Source of the DNA: Stutzerimonas stutzeri
GTDB lineage: Bacteria; Pseudomonadota; Gammaproteobacteria; Pseudomonadales; Pseudomonadaceae
Length of the DNA stretch: 64,000 nucleotides
NCBI GenBank assembly: GCA_002387205.1
Contig: DGLA01000012.1
Coordinates: 1 to 64,000, forward strand
Reading direction: 5' to 3'
Part shown: positions 1-8,234 of the stretch, one piece after another
How positions within the stretch are numbered: position 1 is the stretch's first letter
Layout: the number at the start of each line of letters is the position of its first letter
The notes under the pieces: model-generated
The model's database searches: none
The model's input: the letters and a program-made list of their open reading frames with translations, nothing else
What the model was told of the DNA's origin: nothing
Translations under genes and position numbers: made by a program

Positions 1-270
1 GGGTTTGTCTTTGGGCGGGAAATTACCATCGCCGACGTACACCTGTTGCTCTGAACACGACAATAGCGGCCTCGCGGCTTGTATTATTGTTTCATGAATC
101 GCATATCGTCATCTGCAAGCGAAGTAGGAAACGGCGCGTGACACTGGCGAACTGGGACTGGCTGCTGCCAAGTGCTTACAGCAACCAAAACGAGGGGGAG
201 CTGGGTGACGTATCGATAGATCGAGTAGCTGGAACCCAGGGCTATTCACCGGCTACCTGGGAGGCAGTTC
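1..270. other. Unassigned left edge
   Basis: No gene is recognised here. A 63-codon open frame on the plus strand (87-278) has no family resemblance I can see and runs into the IS remnant, so I do not call it. The stretch may be flanking DNA or decayed element sequence. Confidence 0.4.
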
Positions 271-653
271 CGTACTGACTTCGTGCTCGATGCGCTGGAG
301 CAGGCGCTCTACGCCCGTCGGCCGTTCGACCAGGCTCATCCAACACAGTGACTGTGCAGTACGCTTCGATCCGCTATACCAAGCGTCTGGCCGAAGCTGG
401 AGTCGAGCCTTCGGTGGGCAGCGTGGGCGACTCCCATGACAATGCTTTGGCCGAAACCATAAATGGCCTGTACAAGGCCGAGGTGGTCCACCGACGTTCC
501 TGGCAGAATCGGAAGGCAGTGGAGCTGGCAACGCTGGAATGGGTGGACTGGTTCAACCGCCGGCGACTACTGGAACCCATCGGGAACATGCCACCGACAG
601 AGGCCGAAGCGAATAACCATCAGCAACTGATCGAGTCTGTCCAAGCGGCATGA
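271..653 (+). pseudogene. IS3-family transposase OrfB, 3' remnant
   Basis: This is the C-terminal part of an IS3-family integrase-type transposase (OrfB, DDE fold). The first part, 271-350, reads RTDFVLDALEQALYARRP in one frame. After a small deletion and frameshift, 360-653 continues in another frame with SIRYTKRLAEAGVEPSVG, then the GDSHDNALAETINGLYKAE block carrying the last catalytic Glu, and ends ELATLEWVDWFNRRRLLEPIG. The N-terminal half with the first two catalytic Asp residues is missing, so the gene is dead. The right terminal repeat of the element follows directly. Confidence 0.88.
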
Positions 654-655
654 CT

Positions 656-692
656 CACACCAAAGAGCCTCCAGAATTCACGGGGCGGTTCA
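656..692 (+). repeat. Probable right terminal inverted repeat of the IS3-like element
   Basis: The sequence just after the OrfB stop, with core GAGCCTCC ... GGGGCGGTTCA, resembles the ends of IS3-family elements of this OrfB type. No matching left end is visible in the window, so only one end survives. Confidence 0.5.
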
Positions 693-701
693 GTCAGTGA
701 C

Positions 702-888
702 ATGCCGTGCGCATGGTTCTGGAGCACCTGAACGATTAGCACTCCGAGTGGGCTGCCATTCAGGCCATTCCCCCGAAGATTGGCTGTGCAGCGCAGACCC
801 TGCATGCTTGGATTCGTCGCTACCAGACTGAAGCCGGCCAACGTCCTGGACCGACCACCAAAGAGCGCGAGCGCATCAAGGCCCTAAT
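702..888 (+). pseudogene. IS3-family OrfA remnant
   Basis: The frame AVRMVLEH-LND-stop-HSEWAAIQAIPPKIGCAAQTL, then WIRRYQTEAGQRPGPTTKERERIKAL, matches the helix-turn-helix OrfA of IS3-group elements. It lacks its start, carries an in-frame TAG near 745, and loses similarity at about 888, a few bases before the queD stop codon. An OrfA piece lying downstream of an OrfB end means two element copies, or a nested insertion, contributed to this scar. Confidence 0.8.
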
Positions 889-895
889 GAGAAAA

Positions 896-1252
896 TTACG
901 TTCCGTCATACTCGCAGCCGCTCGTGCAGGTTTCGTGTACACGAATACGGGAAAGTTCGGGCAATAAGGGCTTTAGTTCACTCCAGATCCATTTCGCCAG
1001 ATTCTCGCTGGTAGGGTTGTACAGTCTTGGCAAATCGTTCAGGTAATTGTGATCAAGTTGCTCAAAGATGGGACTAAATATCTGTTTGATATCGCCAAAA
1101 TCTCGGATCCAGCCAGTATGGGCATCTACCTCACCTTTTATATAGATGGCGACACGAAAGGAGTGGCCGTGCAGGCGCCCGCATTTATGGCCTGGTGCCA
1201 CGTGCGGTAAGCGATGTGCAGACTCGAATGTAAACTCTTTGAATATTTCCAT
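896..1252 (-). CDS. queD: 6-carboxytetrahydropterin synthase QueD (PTPS family)
   Basis: It is predicted to convert 7,8-dihydroneopterin triphosphate to 6-carboxy-5,6,7,8-tetrahydropterin in queuosine/preQ0 synthesis (cytosol). The 118-residue protein is the usual length. Zinc ligands are ESAHRLP near residue 13 and LHGHSF near residue 30, the catalytic Cys lies in GHKCGRLHGH, and the C-terminal VHETCTSGCEY carries the pterin-binding Glu. It is intact although its stop codon sits about 8 bases from a decayed transposase fragment. No other queuosine gene is nearby. No preQ1 aptamer was recognised in the leader. Confidence 0.93.
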   Translation of the reverse strand: MEIFKEFTFESAHRLPHVAPGHKCGRLHGHSFRVAIYIKGEVDAHTGWIRDFGDIKQIFSPIFEQLDHNYLNDLPRLYNPTSENLAKWIWSELKPLLPELSRIRVHETCTSGCEYDGT

Positions 1253-1424
1253 TAATAGTTCCCAAAAATAAGAGAATTAACACCTATATTACCGATTTTC
1301 CGCAAACTTCGCTTCCGCTAGCAGTCACCTAAAACCTATCGCTATTGGAATCTTTGACACTTCCTAGGGCTTGGGGCAAAGTAGCCCGTTTTTTCGGCAT
1401 GGGCCGCTTCTGGGGAACTAAACA

Positions 1425-2741
1425 ATGAATGCAGTGGTAGCGGCAGTCGGGATAATGCTTATTTTGAGCCTCTGCAGGATCCATGTCGTGGTGGCGCTGA
1501 TTGCAGGAGCTATCGCCGGAGGTGTTCTGGGAGGGCTGGGGCTGGAGGGCAGCCTTGCTGCGTTCAACAAGGGGCTTGGCGGCGGCGCGACTGTTGCGCT
1601 GTCCTATGCGCTGCTTGGCGCGTTTGCCGTAGCCATAGGCAAAAGCGGTCTTGCGCATGCCCTCGCAGACCGAGCGCTGGCAATGGTAGATAAGCGGGAC
1701 GCTGAAACAGGTGGCTCGGTCAAGTGGATCATGATAGGGCTGCTCCTTGTGGTAGCGATTTCATCGCAAAATATCCTGCCTATCCATCTTGCGTTCATCC
1801 CCCTGTTGGTTCCACCGCTGTTGTTCGTGCTAAGCAAGCTTCAGATAGACAGGCGCCTCATTGCATGTGTCCTGGCGTTTGGTTTGGTTACGCCGTACAT
1901 GTTCTTACCAGTGGGCTTCGGTAGCATCTTCCTAAACGAGATTCTGCTAGCCAACGTTGAAAGAAGCGGTGCAGACATTTCCGGTATCAGCGTAAGCCAT
2001 GCCATGCTTATTCCCGCTCTTGGAATGATGACTGGCTTGTTGGTGGCTATGTTTTCTTATCGAAAGCCGCGGAACTATGACCTCGCTAAGGTCGACCAGT
2101 CCAAGGTAACCGGTGCCGGTTACAGTCGGCTCACACTCGTCGTAGCTGCTTTGGCTGTTGCAGCAGCCTTTTTCGTGCAGCTGTGGCTGGACTCGATGAT
2201 CATTGGTGCCCTCATCGGATTCGTCATGTTTTCTGCTTCCGGCGTCGTCCGCTGGAAGGAAGCAGATGATCTTTTCACCGAAGGCATGAAGATGATGGCC
2301 ATGATTGGTTTCATCATGATAGCCGCAGCCGGGTTTGCGGAGGTTATGCGTGAGACGGGCGAGGTGAAGACTTTGGTTGATGCGTCTGCCGAATGGATCG
2401 GCAACAGCAAGGCAATCGGTGCGTTGATGATGTTACTGGTGGGCTTGTTGGTGACCATCGGCATCGGCTCATCATTTTCCACTGTACCGATAATCGCCGC
2501 AATTTTTGTCCCGCTGGGATTGCAGCTCGGCTTCAGCCCGTTGGCCATCGTCAGTTTGGTGGGGACAGCAGGCGCGCTGGGCGACGCTGGGTCGCCGGCG
2601 TCAGACTCGACCTTGGGTCCCACCGCTGGGTTGAACGCGGATGGGCAACATAACCATATCTGGGACACCGTAGTACCGACGTTTCTGCACTACAACCTGC
2701 CTCTTCTGGGGTTTGGTTGGATTGCTGCCATGACGTTGTGA
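1425..2741 (+). CDS. Na+/H+ antiporter family protein
   Basis: This is a 438-residue polytopic inner-membrane protein with roughly ten to twelve hydrophobic segments. The C-terminal part, with FVPLGLQLGFSP and the GDAGSPASDSTLGPT motif near residue 388, is typical of the NhaC-like Na_H_antiporter superfamily; the N-terminal part fits the accompanying antiporter N domain. It probably exchanges sodium for protons, though related proteins carry other ions or amino acids. The ATG follows GGGGAAC at short spacing. The leader holds a GGGC-type hairpin (about 1375-1410) of unknown meaning. The gene appears monocistronic. Confidence 0.8.
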   Translation: MNAVVAAVGIMLILSLCRIHVVVALIAGAIAGGVLGGLGLEGSLAAFNKGLGGGATVALSYALLGAFAVAIGKSGLAHALADRALAMVDKRDAETGGSVKWIMIGLLLVVAISSQNILPIHLAFIPLLVPPLLFVLSKLQIDRRLIACVLAFGLVTPYMFLPVGFGSIFLNEILLANVERSGADISGISVSHAMLIPALGMMTGLLVAMFSYRKPRNYDLAKVDQSKVTGAGYSRLTLVVAALAVAAAFFVQLWLDSMIIGALIGFVMFSASGVVRWKEADDLFTEGMKMMAMIGFIMIAAAGFAEVMRETGEVKTLVDASAEWIGNSKAIGALMMLLVGLLVTIGIGSSFSTVPIIAAIFVPLGLQLGFSPLAIVSLVGTAGALGDAGSPASDSTLGPTAGLNADGQHNHIWDTVVPTFLHYNLPLLGFGWIAAMTL

Positions 2742-2872
2742 TAAGTGACCTTGCGTCGGCTGGTATCCGTAGCCATCAACGTTGATGCGTTACGGATGGG
2801 TCGCTGAACGCTTTGCACTCCTTAGAACAATCGCTGACTAAGCAATACAACCGCAGCGATAGGAAGCAATCC

Positions 2873-3919
2873 GTGAATTCGACTCTCGAGCAAAAAGTGT
2901 TTCTAGCTTTGTTGCTCACCGTAACCATCGCGTTCGGCTGGATCCTGTACCCCTTTTACGGGACCGTTTTTTGGGCGGTGATTCTCGCGATAATTTTCGC
3001 TCCGTTACAGCGGCGGCTGTACGCCCGCTTCAGCGAAAGACCGAATCTGGCTGCTCTGGTGACATTGTTGGTGTGCCTGGTCGTAGCCGTGCTGCCTGTC
3101 ATTCTGATTACAGGCCTGCTGGTACAAGAAGGGACGTCGCTTTACAAGCAGATAGAAAGTGGAGAGCTGGACGTCGGTAGCATCGTGGAGAGCGCGAAGG
3201 ACCTTTTGCCTGCATCGCTAGAGCAGCAGTTGCAGCGCTTTGGTTTTGGCGACATCGAGCAGGTGCGCGAGAGGCTTGCAAGCGGAGCTCTGGAAGGAAG
3301 CCAGTTTTTGGCCACGAAGGCGTTCAGTTTTGGGCAGGGAACATTTCAATTCCTCGTCAGTTTTTTTGTGATGATTTACCTGCTGTTCTTTCTCATTCGA
3401 GACGGGCGCGAGCTTGTAGCACGCATTCGGCGTGCACTTCCTCTGAGCGATAACCAAAAGCGCAGGCTATTCAGCAAATTCACACGCGTTGTTAGAGCTA
3501 CGGTGAAAGGTAACATTGTGGTCGCAGCCACCCAGGGCTTCCTCGGCGGTGTGATTTTCGCGATTCTTGATATCCCCGGGTCATTGCTCTGGGGAGTGCT
3601 GATGGCGTTTTTATCGCTGCTTCCCGCGATTGGAGCGGGTTTGATTTGGACGCCCGTAGCGATCTACTTCCTGCTCAACGGAATGATTGTTCAGGGGGTT
3701 ATCTTGACGCTTTACGGCGTTCTCGTGATCGGGCTGGTCGATAACCTGTTGCGGCCTATTCTTGTTGGCAAAGATACCAAGATGCCTGACTACGTTGTGT
3801 TGATCTCAACGTTAGGGGGTTTGGCACTGTTCGGCCTGAATGGCTTCGTCATCGGGCCCCTTATAGCGGCCTTGTTTATTTCCGCCTGGGGCTTGTTTAT
3901 CAGGCCAGAGATTAACTAA
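2873..3919 (+). CDS. AI-2E family transporter (PF01594-like permease)
   Basis: This 348-residue inner-membrane protein has the family pattern: two N-terminal membrane segments, a soluble central part (about 85-150), then several segments with the LLPAIGAGLIW and RPILVGKDTKMPDYVVLIS blocks near the C terminus. Members export small molecules or ions (TqsA for AI-2, others Na+/H+ exchange); the substrate here is unknown. An open frame extends upstream to a TTG at 2813. I prefer GTG 2873 because AGGAAG lies 6-8 bases before it and the family starts there. It ends in convergence with phoX. Confidence 0.82.
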   Translation: MNSTLEQKVFLALLLTVTIAFGWILYPFYGTVFWAVILAIIFAPLQRRLYARFSERPNLAALVTLLVCLVVAVLPVILITGLLVQEGTSLYKQIESGELDVGSIVESAKDLLPASLEQQLQRFGFGDIEQVRERLASGALEGSQFLATKAFSFGQGTFQFLVSFFVMIYLLFFLIRDGRELVARIRRALPLSDNQKRRLFSKFTRVVRATVKGNIVVAATQGFLGGVIFAILDIPGSLLWGVLMAFLSLLPAIGAGLIWTPVAIYFLLNGMIVQGVILTLYGVLVIGLVDNLLRPILVGKDTKMPDYVVLISTLGGLALFGLNGFVIGPLIAALFISAWGLFIRPEIN

Positions 3920-3920
3920 A

Positions 3921-3948
3921 AGAGCGCGCGTCCGGCAGTGCCGGACGC
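3921..3948 (-). terminator. Intrinsic terminator of phoX (may act both ways)
   Basis: A 9-bp perfect stem (GCGTCCGGC / GCCGGACGC, loop AGT) at 3928-3948 separates convergent genes. On the minus strand it is followed by a CTCTTTTAG stretch, which favours termination of phoX. Confidence 0.6.
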
Positions 3949-3959
3949 TGCTGCAAGCA

Positions 3960-5942
3960 TCAGAGAATGCGACCTCCGTCGTCACGGCTGATGATCACTG
4001 TTGCGGAGCGAGGGCGGCGGCCTGGGCCGTCAGGCCAGGTGCTTGTGTAGTCCGTGGAAGTCGAGCCTTCACCAGGATGCTGGATATTGACGAACAGCGT
4101 CCGGAAGTCCGGCGTAGCCGTAATACCCGTCACTTCAGCTCCTTTTGGGCCGACCAGGAATCGCTTGGTTTCGCCTGTTTGGGGATCCGAAACCACCATT
4201 TGGTTATTGCCAAACGGGCCGTCGCTAAGCTGGCCGCCACTCATGTCCGTTTGGATCCAAAGCCGTCCTTCGTCATCGAACCAAAGGCCATCCGGGCTGG
4301 CGATAATATTGTCATCATTCAGCGGTCGGCCTTTCGGGTCTCGGCTGTCCGTCTGGGGGCCTGCCAGTAGATACAGATCCCAGCTGAATTGGCTGCCAAT
4401 ATTGTTTCGACCTTGTTCGCGCCAGCGAATGATGTGGCCGTACGGATTTGGCGATCGCGGGTTGGCGGCATCTGCTTCCTTGCGAGAAGAATTATTTGTC
4501 AGTGTGAAATACACCTCGCCAGTATCAGGGTGGACAGCGCCCCATTCCGGTCGATCCATTTTCGTTGCGCCGACGATATCGGCCGCCAGACGTGTATTGA
4601 TCAGCACTTCGCCCTGGTCTCGGAATTGGACGCCCGCCGTCAGGCATGCCTGTTGAAAGTCCGGGTCGTCAATGTCCAGTGCAAGCCAGTCACCGCTGCC
4701 GTCAGGGTTGAAGCGAGCGACGTACAGCGTGCCATCGTCTAGCAGGCGATTGTCGCTTCGAAGTGGGCGATACTTGTCACGGCTGATGTACTTATAGATG
4801 TATTCGTTCTGGGAATCGTCCCCAGAATAGCAAACCACAGGCCAGCCGGCTTTCACCGGAGCGAACACCAGACCTTCATGACCGAAACGCCCTAGCGAGG
4901 TGTGTTTGACAGGCGTCGAATCCGGGTCGAAGGGGTCGATCTCGACAATCCAGCCAAAGGTGTTGGGTTCGTTGCGGTAGTCGGAGCTGGCATCTGATCC
5001 GCTCGTAGTCGCGTCAAAACGCTGGAATTCATCGCCCTGGACTGTTTCCCAGCCGTAACGGCCGGTGGCTCGGATACCATAGCGATCAAGGTGGCGAGGC
5101 AGCTCAGTGTCACGGCTAGCGAAGTAGCCCGCCCAGTTTTCTTCGCACGTCAGATAGGTGCCCCATGGCGTGTAGCCATTCGAGCAGTTGTTCAGGGTGC
5201 CTCTGGTTGAGGTTCCGCTCGGACTGTAGCGAGTCTTCATCAGATCATGGCCGCGGGCCGGCCCTTCGATGCGCATGGGCGTCGCACCGGTGACGCGGCG
5301 ATTACGAGCTGACGGCAGCATCGCCCATTCGCCGCGAGCATTGCGCTTGATTTCCACCACGGACACGCCGTGTGCGTTGATCTCCTTGCGCACCTCTTCT
5401 GCACTCACGCGCTTGCCGCCTACTACGGTCGGGCCATTTGGATGCAACAACGGGGCGTCAATGTATTCGTGGTTTAGAACCAAGAGGCCATGATCGCTCT
5501 TGCGTCCATTGAACTTAGCGTCCATTGGAAAAAAGTGCATGCCATCATGGTGCATCCCAGTTTGCTGAGCTTGGTCCTCTGCGCTGTTACTGGCATCTTC
5601 GAGAAACGCGGGATAACTGCCGCATATTGGCGTGCCCCATGGGATGAACGCTTTAGCGGTATAACCAGCCGGAACCGTGATGGTGTCGGCTCTGGTGACG
5701 CTAACGGCGCCAAACGGAAGGCGACTGCGACGCTGGAACGGAATCCCTTTTCCTTGAGGTTCGGCTGCGCTCGCAACCGCGGGAAGGCCGCCGAGGAAGG
5801 CCAGCGCACCTAGCGCAGCGCCTCCCGCCAGGACCTGACGGCGCCCCATGGCGATCACGTCCTGAATATGCGGATTGGCAGAGTGATTGCTCGGGCGCTC
5901 ATCGCCATTGCCGAACATGATGTTTTGATTATCGTCAGTCAC
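3960..5942 (-). CDS. phoX: PhoX-family alkaline phosphatase, Tat-exported
   Basis: It is a 660-residue DUF839/PhoX phosphatase that should release phosphate from organic monoesters in the periplasm using Ca and Fe cofactors. A twin-arginine signal (MGRRQVLAGGAALGALAFLGG) begins near residue 32, giving the long pre-signal segment usual in PhoX. Further family blocks are HDGMHFFPMD, LNHEY, TCEENWAGYF near residue 265 (carrying the Cys and Glu metal ligands) and GHEGLVFAPV. The start is GTG 5942 with GGAG upstream. A Pho-box-like direct repeat lies 52-69 bases upstream, fitting induction by phosphate starvation. Confidence 0.92.
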   Translation of the reverse strand: MTDDNQNIMFGNGDERPSNHSANPHIQDVIAMGRRQVLAGGAALGALAFLGGLPAVASAAEPQGKGIPFQRRSRLPFGAVSVTRADTITVPAGYTAKAFIPWGTPICGSYPAFLEDASNSAEDQAQQTGMHHDGMHFFPMDAKFNGRKSDHGLLVLNHEYIDAPLLHPNGPTVVGGKRVSAEEVRKEINAHGVSVVEIKRNARGEWAMLPSARNRRVTGATPMRIEGPARGHDLMKTRYSPSGTSTRGTLNNCSNGYTPWGTYLTCEENWAGYFASRDTELPRHLDRYGIRATGRYGWETVQGDEFQRFDATTSGSDASSDYRNEPNTFGWIVEIDPFDPDSTPVKHTSLGRFGHEGLVFAPVKAGWPVVCYSGDDSQNEYIYKYISRDKYRPLRSDNRLLDDGTLYVARFNPDGSGDWLALDIDDPDFQQACLTAGVQFRDQGEVLINTRLAADIVGATKMDRPEWGAVHPDTGEVYFTLTNNSSRKEADAANPRSPNPYGHIIRWREQGRNNIGSQFSWDLYLLAGPQTDSRDPKGRPLNDDNIIASPDGLWFDDEGRLWIQTDMSGGQLSDGPFGNNQMVVSDPQTGETKRFLVGPKGAEVTGITATPDFRTLFVNIQHPGEGSTSTDYTSTWPDGPGRRPRSATVIISRDDGGRIL

Positions 5943-5993
5943 GACGCAGCTCCATTAGGGTAATCGACGGAGCTCTGACGCTAGGATCTTTTG

Positions 5994-6011
5994 GAGACAA
6001 CTTAATGACAG
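5994..6011 (-). promoter_or_regulatory. Candidate Pho box upstream of phoX
   Basis: On the minus strand the site reads CTGTCAT-TAAG-TTGTCTC: two 7-base repeats in exact 11-base phase, as PhoB requires. The first repeat matches the consensus CTGTCAT fully; the second keeps TGTC only. A weak -10 candidate follows about 10 bases downstream. Confidence 0.5.
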
Positions 6012-6050
6012 TGCGTGTGTTGACGACGAGCGGCGTGTTCAATCGTGAAA

Positions 6051-6077
6051 CAAAAAGCCCCGGTGAATACCGGGGCT
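6051..6077 (-). terminator. Intrinsic terminator of aceA
   Basis: The minus strand shows a 9-bp stem AGCCCCGGT / ACCGGGGCT with a 4-base loop followed directly by TTTTTG. It lies 50 bases after the aceA stop. Confidence 0.85.
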
Positions 6078-6126
6078 AAGCAACACTTGCCAGGCCGAGC
6101 GCAACCCCGGCCTGCGAGCCAGTTTC

Positions 6127-7722
6127 TTAGTGGAACTGGTTCATGGTGTTGTCTTTACCACTTGCCTTGAGCGCCGCTTCGCCCGCGAAGTATTCCTTGT
6201 GGTTGTCACCGATGTCGGAGCCGGCCATGTTCTGGTGCTTAACGCAGGCGATACCCTGGCGCAGTTCTTCACGCTGGACGCCTTTGACGTAGGCCAGCAT
6301 GCCCTGATCGGCGAAATACCCTTTGGCCAGGTTGTCGGTGGACAGCGCGGCGGTGTGGTAAGTCGGCAAGGTGATGAGGTGATGGAATATACCGGCATGA
6401 GCGGACCCGTCCTTCTGGAAGGTACGAATTTTCTCGTCGGCCACCTGAGCCAGCTCGGTTTCGTCGTATTCGACGCTCATCAGCTTGGCGCGATCGTAAG
6501 CCGAAACATCCTTGCCTTCTGCAACAAAGGCGTCGAACACCTGCTGGCGGAAATTCAAGGTCCAGTTGAAGGACGGGCTGTTGTTATAGACCAGCTTGGC
6601 ATTCGGGATCGTCTTGCGAATCTCGTTAACCATGGCTGCGATCTGGCCAACGTGTGGCTTCTCGGTTTCGATCCACAGCAGGTCAGCACCGTTCTGCAGG
6701 GAGGTGATGCAGTCCAGGACGCAACGCGCTTCACCCGTTCCCTTGCGGAACTGAAACAGGTTGGATGGCAGGCGCTTGGGACGCAGCAGCTTGCCTTCGC
6801 GCTTGATGACGACGTCGCCGTTACCAAGTTCGGCTTCGGTGATCTCTTCGCAATCTAGGAACGAGTTGTACAGGTCTCCGAGGTCGCCCGGCTCTTTTGT
6901 CACCGCGATCTGCTTGGTCAGGCCCGCGCCCAGCGAGTCGGTACGTGCAACGATCACTCCGTTGTCGATGCCAAGCTCAAGGAAGGCGTAACGAACCGCA
7001 GCGATCTTGGCGAGGAAATCGGCGTGCGGAACGGTAACCTTGCCGTCCTGGTGGCCGCACTGCTTCTCGTCAGAAACCTGGTTTTCAATCTGGATGCAGC
7101 AGGCTCCGGCTTCGATCATGCGCTTGGCCAGCAGGTAGGTGGCTTCCGGATTACCGAAGCCCGCGTCGATGTCGGCGATGATCGGGACGATATGGGTTTC
7201 GTAATTGTCGATCTGGTTCTGGATTTCGTTTGCTTTGGCTGTATCGCCGGCTGCGCGAGCAGCATCGAGGGCTGTGAACAGCAGGTCCAGCTCGCGGCTG
7301 TCCGCCTGGCGCAGGAAGGTGTAAAGCTCTTCGATCAGGTCGGAAACAGCTGTCTTCTCGTGCATCGACTGGTCCGGCAGCGGACCGAACTCGGAGCGCA
7401 GAGCAGCGACCATCCAGCCAGACAGGTAGAGATAGCGCTTGTTGGTAGTCTTCAGGTGCTTCTTGATGGAGATCAGTTTCTGCTGGCCAATGAAGCCATG
7501 CCAGCAACCCAGCGACTGGGTGTAGACGGACGAATCGGCATCGTACTCGGCCATGTCCTTGCGCATGATGTCGGCGGTGTACTGCGCGATTTCCAGGCCC
7601 GTCTTGAAGCGGTTCTGAGCACGCATGCGAGCTACGGATTCGGGGTTGATAGCGCTCCAGCTGCTTCCAGCTGCTTCTTTCAGAGCGGCAACGGCCTTGA
7701 TGTCGTTTTGATAAGCGGACAT
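6127..7722 (-). CDS. aceA: Isocitrate lyase
   Basis: It cleaves isocitrate to glyoxylate and succinate, the first step of the glyoxylate shunt in the cytosol. The 531-residue form matches the long Pseudomonas type. The catalytic signature is present as KQCGH (near residue 220) with nearby PIIADIDAGFG for Mg binding, and NNSPSFNW later. Pseudomonas-type enzymes use KQCGH instead of the KKCGH of the shorter enterobacterial form. An upstream in-frame start exists at 7761, but ATG 7722 has AAGGA at good spacing and begins MSAYQNDIK as in relatives. It is monocistronic with its own terminator and a promoter about 400 bases upstream. Confidence 0.97.
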   Translation of the reverse strand: MSAYQNDIKAVAALKEAAGSSWSAINPESVARMRAQNRFKTGLEIAQYTADIMRKDMAEYDADSSVYTQSLGCWHGFIGQQKLISIKKHLKTTNKRYLYLSGWMVAALRSEFGPLPDQSMHEKTAVSDLIEELYTFLRQADSRELDLLFTALDAARAAGDTAKANEIQNQIDNYETHIVPIIADIDAGFGNPEATYLLAKRMIEAGACCIQIENQVSDEKQCGHQDGKVTVPHADFLAKIAAVRYAFLELGIDNGVIVARTDSLGAGLTKQIAVTKEPGDLGDLYNSFLDCEEITEAELGNGDVVIKREGKLLRPKRLPSNLFQFRKGTGEARCVLDCITSLQNGADLLWIETEKPHVGQIAAMVNEIRKTIPNAKLVYNNSPSFNWTLNFRQQVFDAFVAEGKDVSAYDRAKLMSVEYDETELAQVADEKIRTFQKDGSAHAGIFHHLITLPTYHTAALSTDNLAKGYFADQGMLAYVKGVQREELRQGIACVKHQNMAGSDIGDNHKEYFAGEAALKASGKDNTMNQFH

Positions 7723-8137
7723 GGTCAATCCTTCAGAAAAAATTCGTGTTTGGTTGAGCACCGACTGTTCCCACTGAAACCTACGTGCTTACGCTGATCA
7801 TGCGTGCAACACGCGGCAGAGCGTCGAAATGCCGACCGGATACGAGGATTGGGCCAAGGAGAGGAGGTGTGCAGTTTACGATCGCCAAGGTGCTCGTTCA
7901 GCTGCGGAATGATTCGTGGCATTCCGATACACGGCGGTGTGAAACCGGTGAATGATCAGCAGAACTGACGTCTCGAGCAGATGCGTTAATCGCTTCCCCG
8001 TCCCTCAGGACGACTCGTTCCAGTCGCAACCTCGTCAGTCCGCCTTGTGGGCAGTACAGTCACGGAGCGCCTCTGCTGGTTGGCGGAGCGCGATCCGGAG
8101 GCCCTTGCCAGGGCCCCTGGTTAGCGGGAGCGGAGCC

Positions 8138-8166
8138 ATAATGCTCCGGCTAAAAAGGTTCGTCAA
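8138..8166 (-). promoter_or_regulatory. Candidate sigma-70 promoter for aceA
   Basis: On the minus strand TTGACG (8166-8161) is separated by exactly 17 bases from CATTAT (8143-8138). The -35 matches 5 of 6 and the -10 4 of 6 positions. It points toward aceA, about 415 bases from the start codon. Confidence 0.55.
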
Positions 8167-8172
8167 ATGTTT

Positions 8173-8198
8173 TGTAGTGAACTTTAGTAGGCACTACA
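8173..8198. promoter_or_regulatory. Palindromic operator next to the aceA promoter
   Basis: TGTAGTG and CACTACA form a perfect 7-bp inverted repeat around a 12-base spacer, and the spacer contains a further TTTAGT half-site that makes TTTAGT-AGGC-ACTACA. It ends 6 bases upstream of the -35. In Pseudomonas the RpiR-family regulator RccR controls aceA and, as I recall, binds TGTAGT/ACTACA-type palindromes; assignment to RccR is inference. Confidence 0.5.
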
Positions 8199-8234
8199 TG
8201 TTTCTAGAGGTCTCGCAGGTTTCACACATTCCGC

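Larger units (their letters stand above)
7723..8234. other. Long aceA leader and promoter region
   Basis: This 512-base gap holds no convincing gene; a plus-strand 96-codon frame at 7952-8242 has no start signal or family resemblance. It contains the proposed aceA promoter and operator near its right end, which would leave an untranslated leader of about 400 bases. A GGAGC-CATAAT-GCTCC hairpin (8133-8148) overlaps the proposed -10. Confidence 0.6.

Noticed and set aside
1253..1424. preQ1 riboswitch before queD
   Set aside because: The minus-strand leader lacks the short preQ1-I hairpin and A-rich tail; no other preQ1 class was recognised.
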